A stretch of 30,295 bases of DNA from a virus. The translations under genes and the position numbers were made by a program. Within the stretch, counting starts at the first letter, position 1, and each line of letters starts with the position of its first letter. The notes beneath the pieces were generated by a model that did not search any database, was not told the DNA's origin, and worked only from the letters and a program-made list of their open reading frames with translations. The stretch spans positions 1-30,295 of IMG/VR virus record IMGVR_UViG_3300042862_000023; one strand, given 5' to 3'. Below are positions 1 to 9,339 of this stretch, in pieces.

Positions 1-1565
1 GCTTCTATGTAATCATTAGTTGATCCCCCATTAGCAGCAAAATTAAGTTCTTCATTAGAATTATTATTTTTAGAAATAGTATTCATCATATCTAAAATCT
101 GTTCATCAGTATAAACACTTTTTAATTGTCTTAATTGATTAGCATCTACTTCATTAGGATTTTGTTGATCATGAATCTCTAATAATTTTTGGTATGTTTC
201 TGGTGTTACTTTTTCAGTAAAAGGATCATATATACCATACTCTTTACCATACATTCTAACAGCATTTAATCTAGCTCTTGTTTCTGTTGGATTAGTAAGG
301 TATCTTAATTTTTGATCTATAGTTCCATATCGACCTGGTTTACCACCTTCACTTACAAAAAAACTATCTGGTAATTGTGATTTAACAAACTCATCATAAG
401 AAACTGAGTTATCATAGTCACCTTCTAAATAATTATCTTTTAAATATTTATTAAAGTTTGTTTCATATAATTTTTTATCTGTTTGATAAGATCTTCTAGA
501 AGGATAATCAGTTTTAATAGCTTTTGTTAACTCTTTATCAAATTCTGGTGTCCATCCTCCATCAGGATTATATTTTTGATTTAATTCATTTTGAGGAACA
601 TTAGTAACATCTTTATATTTATCAATTAATTCTTTATCTGATTTTGGAATTAAATCTCCAGCCATATCTTGATTATGACTATATTCATGAGGATAAACAT
701 AAGCATGATTACCTGGTAAACCTTTTGTAAAGAAGTTTACAGGACTTGCAAAAGGTACAGGCTTATCTTCAAGATTAGTTGTTCTATAAGTAAGAAGATT
801 TGGATCATACATCGTTGTTGAAAGAACTTTATTGTTCTTATCTATCATGTCATCTAAACTTCTAGGTTCAGCATATCCCACAGAAAAAGCATTTTCTGCA
901 CTACCTACATTAGCTTTACCTTCTGTTAGTTTTCTTCTTAATGTAGCTACATTTTTTGTTAATTGTGTTACATCTTTATTTGGTTTATCTTTTTGAACAG
1001 ATGCTTGTAACATTTCTTTAGCTCTTGGAGATTCCACCCAATCTTGCATAAATTTTTTACCAGAGGCTGCTTTTTCTTCTTCTGTCATAGCAACACACTG
1101 ATTCAATTTAGAATCATACTTATGAAAAGGTGGGCAAACTAATTCTCCACCATCTTGAAAGTACTTAGCATTAGGATCAAAGATTCTTTTCTTAGATAAT
1201 TTTTTAGGCTTTTTAAATAAAGCTGACTCAGCAAAAAAACGGTTAGTACCTTCTATATTTCTTGTGTACTTTTTAGACTTTAATCCACCACCTCTTTTCA
1301 TTTGTGGATACTCATCTACATAATTAGCTCCTGGAAAATTATAATTAGCTCCTGGTTGCATTAACACAGGTTGACCTTTATCTGGTACACCATATACAGG
1401 ATAATTAACTCCCTGCATTGTTATTGTATCAGAAGGTATCCGGGTAACTTGTCCCGGATACTTCCATTGACCCATAGGATCTGTAATTATATCTTTTCTT
1501 TTAGCAGGAGCTTTTGCCTTGTCAAGCTCCTTTACTGCAGTCTGAAGAACCTTTTTATTATACAT
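1..1565 (-). CDS. HExxH metalloprotease-like tail-module protein (3' end outside window)
   Basis: The reading frame is open from an ATG at 1565 to the window edge, so about 521 residues are visible and the C-terminus is missing. A zinc-metalloprotease signature HEYSH lies at about residues 293-297 (nt 675-689). A Glu in a NPTETRAR context at about residue 428 is a plausible third zinc ligand, giving a gluzincin-like arrangement; this is inference. The N-terminal part is basic and carries a KYTRNIEGTNRFF segment (residues 99-111) and Gly-Gly motifs QMKRGG (88-93), YFQDGG (135-140) and a late NGGS near the left edge. These resemble the KMQxGG motifs of the small basic proteins at 17.7-19.75 kb. 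The ATG overlaps the stop of the upstream muzzle gene by one base (TAATG), so translation is probably coupled. Likely roles are virion protein processing or cell-envelope degradation during entry. The protease call rests on the motif and context only. Confidence 0.72.
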   Translation of the reverse strand, partial: MYNKKVLQTAVKELDKAKAPAKRKDIITDPMGQWKYPGQVTRIPSDTITMQGVNYPVYGVPDKGQPVLMQPGANYNFPGANYVDEYPQMKRGGGLKSKKYTRNIEGTNRFFAESALFKKPKKLSKKRIFDPNAKYFQDGGELVCPPFHKYDSKLNQCVAMTEEEKAASGKKFMQDWVESPRAKEMLQASVQKDKPNKDVTQLTKNVATLRRKLTEGKANVGSAENAFSVGYAEPRSLDDMIDKNNKVLSTTMYDPNLLTYRTTNLEDKPVPFASPVNFFTKGLPGNHAYVYPHEYSHNQDMAGDLIPKSDKELIDKYKDVTNVPQNELNQKYNPDGGWTPEFDKELTKAIKTDYPSRRSYQTDKKLYETNFNKYLKDNYLEGDYDNSVSYDEFVKSQLPDSFFVSEGGKPGRYGTIDQKLRYLTNPTETRARLNAVRMYGKEYGIYDPFTEKVTPETYQKLLEIHDQQNPNEVDANQLRQLKSVYTDEQILDMMNTISKNNNSNEELNFAANGGSTNDYIE

Positions 1566-4500
1566 TATCTTAGAGATATCTGATTTTTACTATTGAACAA
1601 CTTAAAGATCATATTCACATTACCTGAAACATCCTTTCTCAAAGTTAAGAAATTTAGATAGTGTCTGAATTTTTTTCTTTGCATTGATGCTTTATTATAA
1701 TTCATGTTAGCAGGATTAAGAACTCTTGTGTATCCATCTGGTTCTGTTAGCCAAATAAAATCACTTGAGTAATTACCTTGTAGAATTGTTGTTCCCGGAA
1801 TTAATGCACCTGTAGGAGGATAATTTGAACCTACTGGAAACTCTGCTCTATCTTTTGTTATATCCCAAAATTGATTAATTCTATATTTTTGTTCTTCTTT
1901 TGAGAAGAGTACATCAAAAGATGAAAGATTAGTATTTAACTTTGGATAGTCTAAACTTAAAGTAATATTGTTCTTAGGAAATAAATTTAAATTTAAGTAA
2001 CCAGAGACTTGTTCTGTATTATATACAACAGCATGGTCAAAATTAAAATCTAATACATGGTGCTGATCTACACAATTGATTGCTGATCTTCTATATGATT
2101 CAAGAATGTATTCAACTGATTTAAGGGTAGTAACAGTTTGTCCAGTTGGTAAAGGTACTTCAATTTCAAATGGATAGTCTTTACCATAGTAATTACAAAA
2201 ACTATCACATACATAATTATGTTTCCATAATCCAGTTCCTTTTGTTGTCAAAAATATATCTTTACTTGGTATCATTAAGTCAGGATGCCAGTCATGGAAA
2301 CTAATCCAGTATTTATTTTTAGGGTCATAACTTATTGTCCAAGATGCATTATCAAATACAACAGGATCACCTAATAAGAATCTTGTTCCCGGTTGATTTA
2401 TAATTTCAAAGTAATCCCCTAAGAAATTAGAATCTAATGGAACATATCTTAATTTACCTTTGTAAGCTTGTTTAACAGCATAATCTTTTTTAGCATAGTA
2501 AAGAATAGTATTATTATTATCATATACTCCTTGAATACCAATTCCAGAAACCGGGTTATCTTGATAAGGATAATCAGGGAAATCATCTGTAAGTTTGTAT
2601 GGCATAAATAAAAGAAACCACCACTTCATTCCATTTTGTGAAATCTCAGTTAAACCTTGACCATAAGAAAATATCTTACCTTGGTTTTGAGAAACATAAA
2701 ACATTCCCGCAGGTGTTGAAATAACAGATAATCTATTTTGTGATGATCCATACTCATAAGGTTTATCAGCATTGGATACAGATTGACTAGGTTGACTAAA
2801 TAAAAGTCCATCACCTATTGTAACTTTAGTACCTAAATCTGTTTGAAGAGTATCTACACCTTGGTACATTATAGGACTATCATTTTTGAATGTAATAAAT
2901 ATACCACTCTTGTTAATAGATTTAACTCCACTAATTTGTGATCTAAATTGTTTGTAGTTATTTATTAAATAGATAAACCAACTATCTTTAATTGCTTCAA
3001 TTTGTTGAGGCAATGAATAGATTAATCTATCAGGATAATATGTATAACATAACTTAGCCACATTAGGGTCATAGTATCTACTTTGTATTATACCTTGAGA
3101 AAAATACTGATTATATAATTTAGATACACTTAAAGAGTAATCATATATGTATGTATTACCTCTACCTAAAATAGTAGGGTCAGCATTAAACATTGGATAA
3201 AAGTTTGTGTATCTATATGGATCATAATGTTTCTCCCATTCATAGTCACCTTGTTTTCTAAAGTCTATTAATACATCAGACTCAACAAAGAAATCTTTAA
3301 TAGATGAACTAGCAATATAAAACTTAGCGTCATAAACCCCATATAGTCCATCATAATTACCTGGGTTATTTGATGCGTAGTTATAACCAGCCCAATCTAA
3401 ATTATAAAAATCAGAAGGTTGTCCACCTGTACCCGGTATAGAAGGTGAAGTAATACTTACTAGTTGGGCTAAATCAGAAGTATCATATTTAATACTGTTA
3501 ACACTAAACTTAACTGTTGGAATCATTTGATACAAATAGTAATTGTATTCAAATCCATCAGGTTGACCATATAACCAGTTATGAAAGAAACACATTGTAT
3601 TTTTTTCAGTATATCTATTTATATAAGTATCACCATTAAATAAGATCTGTGTATTTGCTATTAACTTATAACTAAATGTACCTACAAATCCTGGTACTGA
3701 ATAAGGCCCAATAACTGGTAAAGTTAAAGGATCAATTTTTTGTTCACACGGAGTAATACCAATTTGTTTTATACCATCTAATTGACCATATTGATTTCTT
3801 ACTCTACCTTTAATTGCTGCATAATGGCTTTGTATTGGTAAACTAAAAGGTATATCAAAATTATCAAAACTAGGTAATGTTCCAACAGGATATGAAGGTG
3901 TACCTGCCCAACTTGGTCCTTTAAGTAATGTACCTAAAGTTACTAATGACTTATCACCTAAAAGTAATTTAGGACCTATAGTCACACCGTCTGGATATGC
4001 TGGATTAAAATAAGGACCAGATACAGTTCTAATAACTACTGAGTCAGGTCTTTTAATATTATTAATACTATATGAATTTGAAGCACCAGTATTAGTTTGG
4101 TATCTAGATACTTCTTGGATATTATCTCTTAAATAAAAAGCTTCCTCCATTTTAAATCTATAAAGATCTGTTGTAAGATTTCTATTCATTCCACTGTAAA
4201 AACCATATGATATTTGTTGTAAAGCATATTGTCTATATGGTAATAAAGCATATATTAATTGTAAAGTTACATCAGCACCTTCAGAGAAATAAAATAATAA
4301 TTGAGAGGCACCTTGTAAAATTCTTAAAGGTCCTGGTAAATAAGCAAAGTCTGGTAATTCTATAGATCCTGAAACTTGTAAAGGGCTCATGAATAAATTA
4401 TTTGCCTCACCATTTACGGCATCAACAAATGATGATTCAGCTATACCAGCAGTTGTTCCTGAATAACCACTAGTTATCATGAATGCTACGTCAGCAACAG

Positions 4501-6934
4501 CTAAGCCAGAGGAATAATAAGTATCCCAGAATTCATTATATAAATCAACTGCACCAATAACTGGAGTATTAAGGATTGCTTGCGAAGTTTGTTGAGAAAT
4601 ACTTTGTGAAAATACACCACTTCCCGAAGTAAGAGAAGTTGTACCATAACTAATATTATATGGTCCAGTCTGAGGCATGTTCATAGTTCTTTTACCAATT
4701 GATGATATAATTGCTTCAGCAACCCCACCAATTATCATAGGTATAAGTGCCTCATCTGCAAGAAGTTTAAACTTAGGATGCTTGTCCGGTTCAACAAATT
4801 GTTGACTTGTAAAACCAGATAGATTACCATAAACTTTAACTTCAGTAGTAGATAGGAACGGAGTCCTAAACATTGTATCAGGTGAGTGAAAAGAAAATAT
4901 ATCTACAGGTACAAATTGATGGGGTCCTTTAATATAAGGATCATCATAACTTATCATCTGATTTGAATTTGGACTAATAGGAAAAATAGTATTGAAAGGA
5001 TAGTTAGCATATAAACCTGTACGGCCTTTAGCTGCATTTCCTTTGATCTTATAACTTCTAAAGTTATTGACCATACCTTTTGCTATAATAGTCTTATTAC
5101 CTTCTCTAGAACCTCTTAAAATTTCATAACCTGCAATACCAGGAATATCATTTCCATTTTGATCTTTTGGTAAAACAATATTCTCAAAAAATACTCCCAT
5201 CAATCTAATAAAGTAATCATTACCTGCTGTACTTGGATTAGGATTATTTCTAAAATGTATTGTTGTTGTAGCCGCACTATTATTTAAAAAGTCTTCTGGA
5301 AACTTATGATGTCTAACGTATTGACCACATAAATCAAATTGAGGATTTTGTCCTGCTTGTGTAGTCCAACCATAAGTACTTGAGTTCCAAATATCTGGTC
5401 TATCATCTGGATATTGTTCCGTAGATTGCCAGTATCCCATATCACCTACATCTAATATAACACCTCCATCAGAAAGCGTAGTATTAACTAAAGGTCCACC
5501 TGTTGAATATGCTGTATTATATACTTCAAACACTTTATCATCTGTAGCTAAACTGTTTGCTAAAGGAACAGTACTACTTTCTAAATATGAATTTGTAGTC
5601 CCAGGAATTGTAAAATTCTTAGGTGCTCTACCAGGAATGTGATATGAAGATGATTTATCTCCTGTGTCATATACCCAACGGATAAAGAATGAATAAACTT
5701 CATCCCTTAAGTAATTAGTTTTATTACCTCCATTTACATAATAATCAGCTGGATACTCAACTGAAGCCCACTTAGCTCTAATTAAATTAGCTAATGGTTG
5801 ATAATTAAAATCAAATTTAGATCTTGGTCCAACACGTATTAAGTAATTATTTACATCTGCCATTTGATCAGATGTTTCAAACACAGGTGTCTGAATTGGA
5901 AGTTGTTCAATAGGAATGGTAAGTACACTAGGGTTTACTTGATCTATTGCAATAGTTGTAGTTTTTGTAGAATAATATCCAATTTGTTTTGCAACAGTAC
6001 CTTGATTAATATTCTGTACTAAGACTAATACAAACTCATCAAAGTTTTCACTATCTGCAGATACTTCTATAACTAAAGAACCTTCTAAATCATTTGGAGT
6101 AAATACAAATTGATTATTACTTTGAGCAAAATAGTCTGTTACTTTCTGACCTTTAATTGTATATGCTATAGTTGCAAAATAAGTACCATTAGCCATGGTC
6201 CCACCTTGCTGTCCTAATTTTAAATTAAGACATGGTGTCTTCATTAATCTTGCTAGTCTTATATGTTCACAATCTAATGAATTTAAATCTGTGTATGTAG
6301 TACAGTTGTTTACAGTAGTTGGTGTTTGATTCCAACTAACTCCTGGCCAAAGTAAAGTTTGACCGGCAGCATTTCCATAATAGTTAATAGTAGCGGGACC
6401 ACCACCTAACCAATTATAACTTGGGTCAGGCCATGTTTTAGGATCTCCTATGTTTAAGTATCTATCTGGATTTAAACCATTTGCCCAATACACTTGCCAT
6501 GTACAATCTTCTTTTTCTCTAGCTGAACCTGATATAAGGAATCTTTTATCAAAACCTAAACAAGCATCTTGCACAATTGGTCTATATCTGCATACAGCAT
6601 CTTCAAATAATCCTATCTCAGATACAGTAGGTTGCCCTAAACCATTATGCCCAGCAGTAAAGATTATCCATTTATCTGAAAATAATTGTATAGCACCAAC
6701 AATATATTTATTAGTTACAGAAGTAGGTAATGTTGCTCCTGCCTCTGCACATAAAAAGTTTGATGTTTCATTTGACAAAGTACCCACATCACCTTCTGAT
6801 GTATTATTCATTGCATTTATAGCATGCGTCCACATACCATCAGTTACATATGATGGATCAGAATCTTTATTAAGTCCTTTTACAAATGACTTAGTTTGAT
6901 TGTCTGTGGTATTTTGTATATTATTTTTAGCCAT
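1565..6934 (-). CDS. Very large tail protein, crAss-like muzzle / tail stabilisation protein
   Basis: This 1789-aa protein is by far the largest in the window. Its N-terminus has the pattern F-x-KGLNKD-x-DP at residues 17-27, followed by an NETSNF segment near residue 55. I recognise this pattern from the large 'stabilization' or 'muzzle' proteins of crAss-like phages, which form the distal part of the short tail. The rest is rich in Tyr, Asn, Gly and aromatic residues with no membrane segment, as expected for an extended beta-rich virion protein. It sits last in a chain of tail/ring genes, overlapping the upstream gene and the downstream protease gene by one base each (TAATG). A P22 gp10-like or T7 gp12-like tail nozzle role is the family inference; no enzymatic motif is evident. 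Confidence 0.8.
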   Translation of the reverse strand: MAKNNIQNTTDNQTKSFVKGLNKDSDPSYVTDGMWTHAINAMNNTSEGDVGTLSNETSNFLCAEAGATLPTSVTNKYIVGAIQLFSDKWIIFTAGHNGLGQPTVSEIGLFEDAVCRYRPIVQDACLGFDKRFLISGSAREKEDCTWQVYWANGLNPDRYLNIGDPKTWPDPSYNWLGGGPATINYYGNAAGQTLLWPGVSWNQTPTTVNNCTTYTDLNSLDCEHIRLARLMKTPCLNLKLGQQGGTMANGTYFATIAYTIKGQKVTDYFAQSNNQFVFTPNDLEGSLVIEVSADSENFDEFVLVLVQNINQGTVAKQIGYYSTKTTTIAIDQVNPSVLTIPIEQLPIQTPVFETSDQMADVNNYLIRVGPRSKFDFNYQPLANLIRAKWASVEYPADYYVNGGNKTNYLRDEVYSFFIRWVYDTGDKSSSYHIPGRAPKNFTIPGTTNSYLESSTVPLANSLATDDKVFEVYNTAYSTGGPLVNTTLSDGGVILDVGDMGYWQSTEQYPDDRPDIWNSSTYGWTTQAGQNPQFDLCGQYVRHHKFPEDFLNNSAATTTIHFRNNPNPSTAGNDYFIRLMGVFFENIVLPKDQNGNDIPGIAGYEILRGSREGNKTIIAKGMVNNFRSYKIKGNAAKGRTGLYANYPFNTIFPISPNSNQMISYDDPYIKGPHQFVPVDIFSFHSPDTMFRTPFLSTTEVKVYGNLSGFTSQQFVEPDKHPKFKLLADEALIPMIIGGVAEAIISSIGKRTMNMPQTGPYNISYGTTSLTSGSGVFSQSISQQTSQAILNTPVIGAVDLYNEFWDTYYSSGLAVADVAFMITSGYSGTTAGIAESSFVDAVNGEANNLFMSPLQVSGSIELPDFAYLPGPLRILQGASQLLFYFSEGADVTLQLIYALLPYRQYALQQISYGFYSGMNRNLTTDLYRFKMEEAFYLRDNIQEVSRYQTNTGASNSYSINNIKRPDSVVIRTVSGPYFNPAYPDGVTIGPKLLLGDKSLVTLGTLLKGPSWAGTPSYPVGTLPSFDNFDIPFSLPIQSHYAAIKGRVRNQYGQLDGIKQIGITPCEQKIDPLTLPVIGPYSVPGFVGTFSYKLIANTQILFNGDTYINRYTEKNTMCFFHNWLYGQPDGFEYNYYLYQMIPTVKFSVNSIKYDTSDLAQLVSITSPSIPGTGGQPSDFYNLDWAGYNYASNNPGNYDGLYGVYDAKFYIASSSIKDFFVESDVLIDFRKQGDYEWEKHYDPYRYTNFYPMFNADPTILGRGNTYIYDYSLSVSKLYNQYFSQGIIQSRYYDPNVAKLCYTYYPDRLIYSLPQQIEAIKDSWFIYLINNYKQFRSQISGVKSINKSGIFITFKNDSPIMYQGVDTLQTDLGTKVTIGDGLLFSQPSQSVSNADKPYEYGSSQNRLSVISTPAGMFYVSQNQGKIFSYGQGLTEISQNGMKWWFLLFMPYKLTDDFPDYPYQDNPVSGIGIQGVYDNNNTILYYAKKDYAVKQAYKGKLRYVPLDSNFLGDYFEIINQPGTRFLLGDPVVFDNASWTISYDPKNKYWISFHDWHPDLMIPSKDIFLTTKGTGLWKHNYVCDSFCNYYGKDYPFEIEVPLPTGQTVTTLKSVEYILESYRRSAINCVDQHHVLDFNFDHAVVYNTEQVSGYLNLNLFPKNNITLSLDYPKLNTNLSSFDVLFSKEEQKYRINQFWDITKDRAEFPVGSNYPPTGALIPGTTILQGNYSSDFIWLTEPDGYTRVLNPANMNYNKASMQRKKFRHYLNFLTLRKDVSGNVNMIFKLFNSKNQISLR

Positions 6935-7986
6935 TAGATAACTCTATTATTGCCAACTCTTGTATAATTTCCAAACTGATATGACTTAAACATATCATAG
7001 TACTTAGCATACTGTGCACGTCTATTAGTCCACCAAAGTTCTTCCATCTCTCTGAAGTTAGGTGTATTAACTAAACTGATTGCTTGATTTCTTGCCGCTT
7101 TATATTCTGGAATAATTAATTGTAATCTTTGTGCTACATCTTCTCCATTCAAAGCAAGGTTCTCAATTATTCTTTTCTTAAAAGCATACTCATAGTAATC
7201 ATTTAATAAGGCATGATCAGGAACCATTAAGTTTCCGTTATCATCAACAAGTTCACCCATATAGTTTATATAAACTTTACCTGTATCAAATGTTGTAAAT
7301 AAATAACCATTTTTAATCCAACCTTCATTTGGAGTATTATAATATAAGTTAGGACATTCACAGTGAATTTCTTGACTTCTTTTCATTCTTAAAGGAACCA
7401 AAGAATTATAAACTCTAGTTAAACTAGGATTTATCACTTGTACAATTTCCCACTTCTCTCCTTTACAATTCATAAATACTCTTGGAGCAATACATGTATC
7501 TCCATATGGATTGTTTGGATCATACTGTGTAGGTATTGGATCTACTATAGGATGATTAAGATCACAAGCTGCTGTATGATTACATGGGTTTGAATTACAT
7601 GTTCTACAGTTTACAGTTGGTGCAGCACATTGAGCAACAGTACTTGGTGTTTCACTATAAGAAATTCCTCTATAGGGAACCTCTTGTATATTTGTTCCAC
7701 CAGCTAAGCCATCATAACCTACTGCCTCTGTAAACTCATTACATACAAGACCGTAGTTCCATGTGTAAAAATCATCTGGTAATTTTACTCTACCATGACA
7801 GATATCTAACACAGCTTCTTTTTGCTGATTAATTCTTAGACCCAACTCATAATTTAATTTTCTAGCTAATTTGATAAGCTGTTGTGGCTCAATCATATTC
7901 TCTAAAGCAAATGTATTAAGGTCAATAGTAACATCTTCCAGTAACTGATCAAATGTTCTGTAACGTAATGTGTAATTAAAATCCAT
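6934..7986 (-). CDS. crAss-like tail/ring structural protein with Cys-rich insert
   Basis: A 350-aa protein. The N-terminus (FNYTLRYRTFDQLLEDV, then a helix with LIKLARKLNYELGLRI, then RVKLPDDFY) has the pattern I associate with a conserved tail/ring protein of crAss-like phages. A compact cysteine-rich stretch at about residues 118-170 (APTVNCRTCNSNPCN and following) looks like an insert, probably metal-binding or disulfide-bonded. The C-terminal half is predicted helical (ALNGEDVAQRLQLI, then EYKAARNQAISLV). Both ends overlap neighbouring genes by a TAATG junction. The protein probably forms part of the collar or tail tube between portal adaptor and muzzle; the exact position is inference. 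Confidence 0.7.
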   Translation of the reverse strand: MDFNYTLRYRTFDQLLEDVTIDLNTFALENMIEPQQLIKLARKLNYELGLRINQQKEAVLDICHGRVKLPDDFYTWNYGLVCNEFTEAVGYDGLAGGTNIQEVPYRGISYSETPSTVAQCAAPTVNCRTCNSNPCNHTAACDLNHPIVDPIPTQYDPNNPYGDTCIAPRVFMNCKGEKWEIVQVINPSLTRVYNSLVPLRMKRSQEIHCECPNLYYNTPNEGWIKNGYLFTTFDTGKVYINYMGELVDDNGNLMVPDHALLNDYYEYAFKKRIIENLALNGEDVAQRLQLIIPEYKAARNQAISLVNTPNFREMEELWWTNRRAQYAKYYDMFKSYQFGNYTRVGNNRVI

Positions 7987-8648
7987 TATCTAAGTGCATT
8001 TTGGCCGTCATCTGCTCCATCACCTGGTACAGACATAGACATTGTTAATTCTTTTATTACATATTGTTCAGCCTCAGAGAATAAATACTCTGGTAATACA
8101 AATTGGTCATCTTGTCTTGATAAACAAGGATCACTATCACATGTATCTAATTGGCCATCAAAGATTGCTTCAATTCTAATAGCATCCCAATCTACATTAG
8201 GGCAGTATATATAACCTTCAAGATACCAGAAGTATTGTTTTCTATTATACTTAAAAGTAGTAGACTTAGTTATTGAAGACCATGTTCCGGGATCTGTTCT
8301 AAACATTTCTGTAGTACCATCAATTGAAGATGTAGTACGGATAATTGGACCAAACATTCCATTTAATATTGTAGGAAGTTTTTCTTTAGATCTTTTAAAG
8401 TAACAGTCAGAGTAAACTCCAATACAACCTGCTTCAACTTTATCTACATCAATCAGTTCTACATAAGGCAATACCTTAAATATCTGACTCATCTTCATAA
8501 GTCTAAACTGATTGTCTTCTCTCTTTATAAGAGTCTGTGCATACTTGAGTAAAGAATTGTATATCATTCTATCCGTTAAGAAAGGATCTTCCTTAACAGC
8601 TTTTAATGTATTTCTTACTCTTGAAATTGCTTGTCCAATTGTTGTCAT
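7986..8648 (-). CDS. crAss-like tail tubular / ring protein
   Basis: A 220-aa protein starting with a helical segment (GQAISRVRNTLKAVKED) that resembles the first helices of head-tail adaptor and tail-tube proteins. The middle (LNGMFGPIIRTTSSIDGT, then KYNRKQYFWYLEGYIYCPN) is typical of a conserved structural protein next to the muzzle gene in crAss-like phages. The start overlaps the upstream gene by four bases (ATGA) and the stop overlaps the next ATG by one base (TAATG). I infer a ring or nozzle component of the tail. No enzymatic motif is seen. Confidence 0.66.
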   Translation of the reverse strand: MTTIGQAISRVRNTLKAVKEDPFLTDRMIYNSLLKYAQTLIKREDNQFRLMKMSQIFKVLPYVELIDVDKVEAGCIGVYSDCYFKRSKEKLPTILNGMFGPIIRTTSSIDGTTEMFRTDPGTWSSITKSTTFKYNRKQYFWYLEGYIYCPNVDWDAIRIEAIFDGQLDTCDSDPCLSRQDDQFVLPEYLFSEAEQYVIKELTMSMSVPGDGADDGQNALR

Positions 8649-9226
8649 ATTTCAAATTCATTATAAGTCTTTAAAGCTTCAGTAGTTTCTTTGATTATTA
8701 TGTCTTTGTATATAGCTTTAGAGTATGCAAGTTTAACTTGTTTGTTTGGCTCAATCTCTACATACATATTCCAATTTTCAGGATATGTTTTTGCAACTGT
8801 TCTTTTAAAATCCCTACAACCTACAAACTTCCAATACTCTCTATTCTTTATCTTATGTTTAGGTGCAAAATTTGAAAAGAATATCTTTGCTAACTTTCCA
8901 TCTGTTGCCCAGTTATTGTTACTTACTTTAACACCATACTGTTTTGATTTATTAAAATCAACATTTTGTTTTTTACTTTGTTGGCATGTACCAATAAATA
9001 GCCAACCAAGTTGTTCTGGAAGTTCCACTCCATCCCGGTTATCTATAACAGCCTGGTATATAGTTTGGTTAAATGTTTTGCCTATCTTTCTTAACATAAC
9101 ATTATCCATATCTTTATACTTAGGATGCTTTTCCCTAAAGCTATCAAAGAACTTTTTGTTCATTACATTGTAAACTCCTGGTCTAAACCTTGGAGCTTTA
9201 ACATCTGGTTTATTAAATTCCTTCAT
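8645..9226 (-). CDS. HU/IHF-like fold candidate at the head of the tail operon
   Basis: A 193-aa protein when started at 9226. An in-frame upstream ATG at 9292 exists, but it lies inside the hairpin of the preceding terminator and would add 22 hydrophobic residues unlike the rest, so I prefer 9226. Residues 20-80 follow the HU/IHF order: a first helix (MNKKFFDSFREKHP), a turn, a second helix (LRKIGKTFNQTIYQAVID), then a strand with VELPEQLGWLFIG that mirrors the HU strand 'GekVqLpGFGtFev'. crAss-like phages are reported to carry IHF-like genes in the tail module, which fits this position. The C-terminal half is basic and aromatic. It may be a collar ring protein built on the HU fold rather than a DNA-binding protein. 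The next gene starts within its stop codon (ATGA). Confidence 0.6.
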   Translation of the reverse strand: MKEFNKPDVKAPRFRPGVYNVMNKKFFDSFREKHPKYKDMDNVMLRKIGKTFNQTIYQAVIDNRDGVELPEQLGWLFIGTCQQSKKQNVDFNKSKQYGVKVSNNNWATDGKLAKIFFSNFAPKHKIKNREYWKFVGCRDFKRTVAKTYPENWNMYVEIEPNKQVKLAYSKAIYKDIIIKETTEALKTYNEFEI

Positions 9227-9267
9227 AATAATATAGTAAAAATAAATGACTTTAGCAAATATAGGTA

Positions 9268-9297
9268 TAAAACAAAACCCCTGCAAGTGCAAGGGTT
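9268..9297 (-). terminator. Rho-independent terminator after the 246-aa fibre gene
   Basis: On the minus strand ACCCTTGCA pairs with TGCAGGGGT (nine pairs, one G-U), with a two-base CT loop, and is followed by TTTTGTTTTATA. It lies about 45 bases past the stop at 9340 and before the ATG at 9226, so it separates the fibre genes from the tail operon. Confidence 0.8.
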
Positions 9298-9339
9298 AAG
9301 TCGTTGTTGTCACAGAAACCAACAAACTGTAACTTCTTT

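Noticed and set aside
6450-6899. 149-codon plus-strand open frame
   Set aside because: It lies wholly antisense to the start of the 1789-aa muzzle gene, has composition typical of a reverse shadow and no leader.
8691-9173. 160-codon plus-strand open frame rich in Phe/Leu/Ser
   Set aside because: It is antisense to the HU/IHF-like gene; its hydrophobicity reflects the complement of Lys-rich codons, not a membrane protein.
9227-9292. Upstream start at 9292 for the HU/IHF-like gene
   Set aside because: It would start inside the terminator hairpin of the preceding gene and add a hydrophobic stretch; the ATG at 9226 is more likely.
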